Shown in pieces: positions 61,389 to 64,000 of a stretch of 64,000 bases of DNA. The translations under genes were made by a program, and so were the position numbers. The DNA is from Alicyclobacillus sp. ALC3. GTDB taxonomy: Bacteria; Bacillota; Bacilli; Alicyclobacillales; Alicyclobacillaceae. Numbering within the stretch: the stretch's first letter is position 1; every line of letters begins with the position of its first letter. The stretch covers positions 1,302,001 through 1,366,000 of the forward strand of contig NZ_CP066784.1 in assembly GCF_028751195.1 (NCBI RefSeq), read 5' to 3'. The notes under the pieces were generated by a model. It saw only the letters and a list, made by a program, of their open reading frames with translations, was not told the origin of the DNA and made no database searches.

Positions 61389-61928
61389 ATGATGCTCATG
61401 GATACCTTAAAGCGACTTCTCGCATCTAACGATGAACCGAGTATAGAAGACTCCGGTCAGTCATCTCCCGGTGAGGCGCAGAACCAACCCAGGCAAAACT
61501 TTCAGCCATGGGGGGCTGACCCATTCGCGCCGTGGATGACGCCGCAAAACCATGTCAACGCTGACGGTCAAACCAGCGACACTTCAAAAAGCAAGGAGAC
61601 GGTAAAGGCCAAGCGTAAGCAAAGTCTCCTGGCAAGGTTTCTACCTCAGCAGAGGACGTCCGCGCAACCCCAATTTCGGCAACCGCCCGGGAGCAGGCAC
61701 GGGATTGGCGGCTATGGCCAACCAGGCATTCCTCGTGCACCAATGGTTAATGAATGGGGTAATCCGCTTCCGAGACGGCAACCCATGCCACAAAGAGCCT
61801 TGCGATTCCAAACGCGCCCACACATGACCGGACATCCACCACAGCCGAGAATGTTACCCGGCGCCCCAAGACGCCCGGGGATGCCGGGTAATCGACCGGT
61901 CAGGCGATTGCGCGACCCGTGGAGCTAG
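61389..61928 (+). CDS. Pro/Arg/Gln-rich protein of unknown function
   Basis: About 179 residues. A short N-terminal helix (MMLMDTLKRLLAS) is followed by an acidic-polar linker and a C-terminal half dominated by Pro, Arg, Gln, Gly and Met (PRRQPMPQRALRFQTRPHMT and similar), likely disordered and nucleic acid- or surface-interacting. No signal peptide or known domain. ATG 61389 follows AAGGGG at 9 bases. Its stop lies 3 bases before the mqo stop on the opposite strand, and the terminator-like hairpin lies within mqo. Confidence 0.6.
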   Translation: MMLMDTLKRLLASNDEPSIEDSGQSSPGEAQNQPRQNFQPWGADPFAPWMTPQNHVNADGQTSDTSKSKETVKAKRKQSLLARFLPQQRTSAQPQFRQPPGSRHGIGGYGQPGIPRAPMVNEWGNPLPRRQPMPQRALRFQTRPHMTGHPPQPRMLPGAPRRPGMPGNRPVRRLRDPWS

Positions 61929-61930
61929 CG

Positions 61931-63472
61931 TTAACTGTAGACGGCCTCTTTCTCAGTGAATACAGGGCCGTCTTCCCTTAAAGCTGATCTTTCCTCAATC
62001 AGACCAAGCGTCCGGGCTGTATCAGTCTGAATTTCTTGGTACAGCTTTGGGTTGTTCACGAGTGACAACCCATAAGACGGAATCATGTCTTTTAGTTTTG
62101 CTTCCCACTCTGCCATGTGCTGTGGGAAACACTTCGCTAACACTTCGAGCATAACGTGGACGGCAGTCGAAGCCCCTGGGGAAGCCCCAAGCAGTGCAGC
62201 GATCGTGCCATCTGCGGCACTGACGACTTCTGTACCAAATTGCAGTGTTCCTCGGCCGTCTTCAGTGTCTTTGATGACTTGTACACGCTGACCGGCCACT
62301 ACTGTGTCCCAATCCTCGCTTTTCGCACTCGGGATGAATTCACGAAGTTCTTCCATGCGCTCTTCGTCAGACAGCAGCAACTGCTGAATCAGGTATTTCG
62401 TCAGCGCCATTTCTTTCATGCCCGCCGCCAACATCGTAACGACATTGTTCGGTTTCACTGAGCCGATTAAATCAAGGTTTGAACCGGATTTCAAAAACTT
62501 CGGTGAGAAACCAGCAAACGGTCCAAACAATAGCGTCGTTTTGTTGTCAATGTACCTGGTATCAAGGTGCGGAACAGACATCGGTGGCGCACCCACCTTG
62601 GCCTTTCCATACACCTTTGCGTGGTGCTGCGCAACGACATCCTGGTTATTGCAGACCAGGAACAGTCCGCTTACTGGAAATCCGCCAATGTGCTTCGACT
62701 CAGGGATTCCGGTCTTTTGGAGCAGTGGCAGGCTTCCACCACCACCACCAATAAACACAAACTTGGCCGTGTGATTCGCGACAACGTTGCTACCTAGGTC
62801 TCGGACTTTCAGTTCCCAAGACCCGTCGTCTGTACGCTTTATGTCCTCGACACAGTGATTGTAATTCACCTCGGCGCCCACGCTCTCCAAGTGTTCAAAT
62901 AACATGCGCGTCAACGCACCGAAGTTCACATCTGTTCCGGAGTCGATTTTAGTCGCCGCAATTGGCTCGTTCGACGTTCGTCCTTCCATGACCAGAGGCA
63001 ACCACGCTTTGAGTGTTTCGGGGTCGTCGGAGAACTCCATGCCTTGGAACATGGGGTGGTCCACAAGTGCCTCAAACCGTTTTTTCAAAAACTCGACGTC
63101 GTGTTCTCCTTGCACCAAACTCATGTGCGGAATAGATCGGATAAAGTCTTCAGGGTTCTGAATGCAATTGCTTTTGACAAGATAAGACCAGAATTGCCTA
63201 GACAGTTGGAATTGCTCGTTGATTTTTATTGCCTTACTGATGTCTAGAGATCCGTCTGTTTTCTCCGCAGTATAGTTCAGTTCACACAAAGCAGAGTGGC
63301 CCGTACCTGCATTATTCCACTCGTTTGAGCTCTCTTCCCCAGCCTTCCCCAGCTTCTCGAACACTTTGATTCGCCAACTCGGGTCTAGCTCCTTCAGGAA
63401 CGAGCCTAAGGTCGCACTCATGATGCCTGCGCCAATCAAGATAACCTCTGTCTGATTCTGGCTGGTCGTCAT
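61931..63472 (-). CDS. mqo: Malate:quinone oxidoreductase
   Basis: A 513-residue membrane-associated FAD enzyme oxidising malate to oxaloacetate and passing electrons to menaquinone, an NAD-independent alternative to malate dehydrogenase. Motifs: FAD-binding [100 protein letters not shown] and the ending VLAKCFP-region. ATG 63472 is preferred because AAGGAAG lies 9 bases before it; ATG 63496 is possible. It would feed the quinol oxidase at 5.1-9.1 kb. Confidence 0.95.
   Translation of the reverse strand: MTTSQNQTEVILIGAGIMSATLGSFLKELDPSWRIKVFEKLGKAGEESSNEWNNAGTGHSALCELNYTAEKTDGSLDISKAIKINEQFQLSRQFWSYLVKSNCIQNPEDFIRSIPHMSLVQGEHDVEFLKKRFEALVDHPMFQGMEFSDDPETLKAWLPLVMEGRTSNEPIAATKIDSGTDVNFGALTRMLFEHLESVGAEVNYNHCVEDIKRTDDGSWELKVRDLGSNVVANHTAKFVFIGGGGGSLPLLQKTGIPESKHIGGFPVSGLFLVCNNQDVVAQHHAKVYGKAKVGAPPMSVPHLDTRYIDNKTTLLFGPFAGFSPKFLKSGSNLDLIGSVKPNNVVTMLAAGMKEMALTKYLIQQLLLSDEERMEELREFIPSAKSEDWDTVVAGQRVQVIKDTEDGRGTLQFGTEVVSAADGTIAALLGASPGASTAVHVMLEVLAKCFPQHMAEWEAKLKDMIPSYGLSLVNNPKLYQEIQTDTARTLGLIEERSALREDGPVFTEKEAVYS
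61939..61979 (+). terminator. Terminator-like hairpin inside the mqo 3' end
   Basis: AGACGGCC (61939-61946) and GGCCGTCT (61966-61973) form an 8-bp stem followed by TCCCTT. It would end the Pro-rich gene transcript while coding for the last residues of Mqo. Confidence 0.45.
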
Positions 63473-63686
63473 AAAAATCGACTTCCTTTTCCCCATGGGT
63501 ATTCCTGCACACAGCCGGTGCAGTGATACGCTCAGAACCTACTACTTCCACCCTCAATTATAACCATATCGTAGTCTTTGGTGGCTATTAAATTCTGCCA
63601 CGATCCGGTATTTATTAACTACGTGTTCAGAATGACTAGGACATTTTGAGGCACCAGAAGTAATTGGTTCTGAACTTGGGGACGGT

Positions 63687-64000
63687 TTACTTTGAGGTAG
63701 CCATTTGAACCAATTGAGCAATCCCAGACTTCGACATAGCGCCGATCCGCATGTAGATGAGTTTGCCCTGTGGACTGATCACGAAGGTTGTAGGGTAGGC
63801 GAGCACCGTGTACGACTGCCAAAACTGACCTTTTGTGTCCAGCAACACGGGGTACGTAACACCGTATTTCTTAACGAACGCCTGCGCCCCACTGACGCTG
63901 TCGATGCTAGTCAAGTTCACACCGATAAACTGCACTTGACTGGAGAACTTTTTAAATGCCTGTTCAAGGTCGGGAGTTTCCGCCTGACACGGTGGACACC
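63687..64000 (-). CDS. ResA/TlpA-like thioredoxin (partial, N-terminus beyond window)
   Basis: The minus strand frame is open from the window end and begins CPPCQAETPDLEQAFKKF, the redox motif CPPC, then VQFIGVNLTSIDSVSGAQAF, YPVLLDTKGQFWQSYTVLAY, PTTFVISPQGKLIYM. This is the AhpC/TSA-like thioredoxin fold of extracytoplasmic ResA/TlpA proteins, which keep cytochrome c heme-site cysteines or CuA reduced. The signal anchor and start are not in the window. The stop is at 63687, with 214 bases to the mqo start. Confidence 0.88.
   Translation of the reverse strand, partial: CPPCQAETPDLEQAFKKFSSQVQFIGVNLTSIDSVSGAQAFVKKYGVTYPVLLDTKGQFWQSYTVLAYPTTFVISPQGKLIYMRIGAMSKSGIAQLVQMATSK

Noticed and set aside
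1-64000. tRNA or rRNA genes
   Set aside because: No cloverleaf or rRNA-like stretch was seen by eye on either strand; a covariance-model scan would be needed to exclude small RNAs.

Overview
The window looks like a chromosome segment of a Gram-positive Bacillota bacterium of moderately high GC content. An Alicyclobacillus-like bacillus is my best guess, but this is inference. The supporting signs are strong AGGAGG-type ribosome binding sites, frequent TTG and GTG starts, a perfect CIRCE element, a csoR-copA-copZ set, a qoxABCD-ctaB quinol oxidase operon, YwbE, a PHP-type PolX relative, MscL and an aromatic acid exporter-like protein. Both strands are densely coded. No rRNA, tRNA, prophage or CRISPR array was recognised. 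The only mobile-element trace is a decayed IS200/IS605 remnant near 50.6-51.0 kb.

Layout: 0-4 kb holds the end of a thioredoxin-reductase-like gene, ywbE, a PolX-like protein and a self-regulated marR-MFS pair. 4-9.1 kb is the quinol oxidase operon (minus strand) with heme O synthase. 9.1-12.5 kb has a repeat-rich intergenic region, an orphan response regulator, a small protein with a tandem-repeat tail, a peptidoglycan-binding protein and a ferric-reductase-like membrane protein. 12.4-16.5 kb holds asnB and a CoA-disulfide reductase/rhodanese fusion behind a CsoR/CstR-like operator. 16.5-21 kb is an EAL-moxR-DUF58-DUF4129 operon. 21-25.6 kb is a membrane glycosylation module plus a DUF2339 protein. 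25.8-30.9 kb holds glnS, an acyl-CoA synthetase and an MFS efflux gene preceded by a leader-peptide attenuator. 31-44 kb is mixed housekeeping: mscL, a PucR-type regulator, an MsmX-like ATPase, a GT87-like protein, GGDEF, nitroreductase, an extradiol dioxygenase, an SDR, htpG with CIRCE and an aromatic acid exporter-like protein.

44-50.6 kb is an envelope-type island. It holds a GT4 glycosyltransferase translationally coupled to a HipA-like kinase, a lipoprotein with a deacetylase-like start, a large GT-C-like membrane protein and an APH-like phosphotransferase whose upstream region is the IS605 remnant. 51-54.7 kb is the copper module. 54.7-64 kb holds an SPW protein, exonuclease III, an MFS exporter, an unusual single-chain fusion of two Dpp-type ABC permeases with an epimerase-like gene, a small membrane protein, a Pro/Arg-rich protein, malate:quinone oxidoreductase and the end of a ResA-like thioredoxin.

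Functional links: Mqo feeds electrons from malate into the quinone pool that Qox oxidises. CtaB supplies the heme modification for the oxidase. A TlpA/ResA-like thioredoxin fits cytochrome or oxidase maturation. The strongest candidate for a new regulatory system is the leader region at 30.66-30.90 kb. It has a short translated leader, two tandem terminators and mutually exclusive pairings, all directly upstream of a drug-efflux-type transporter.
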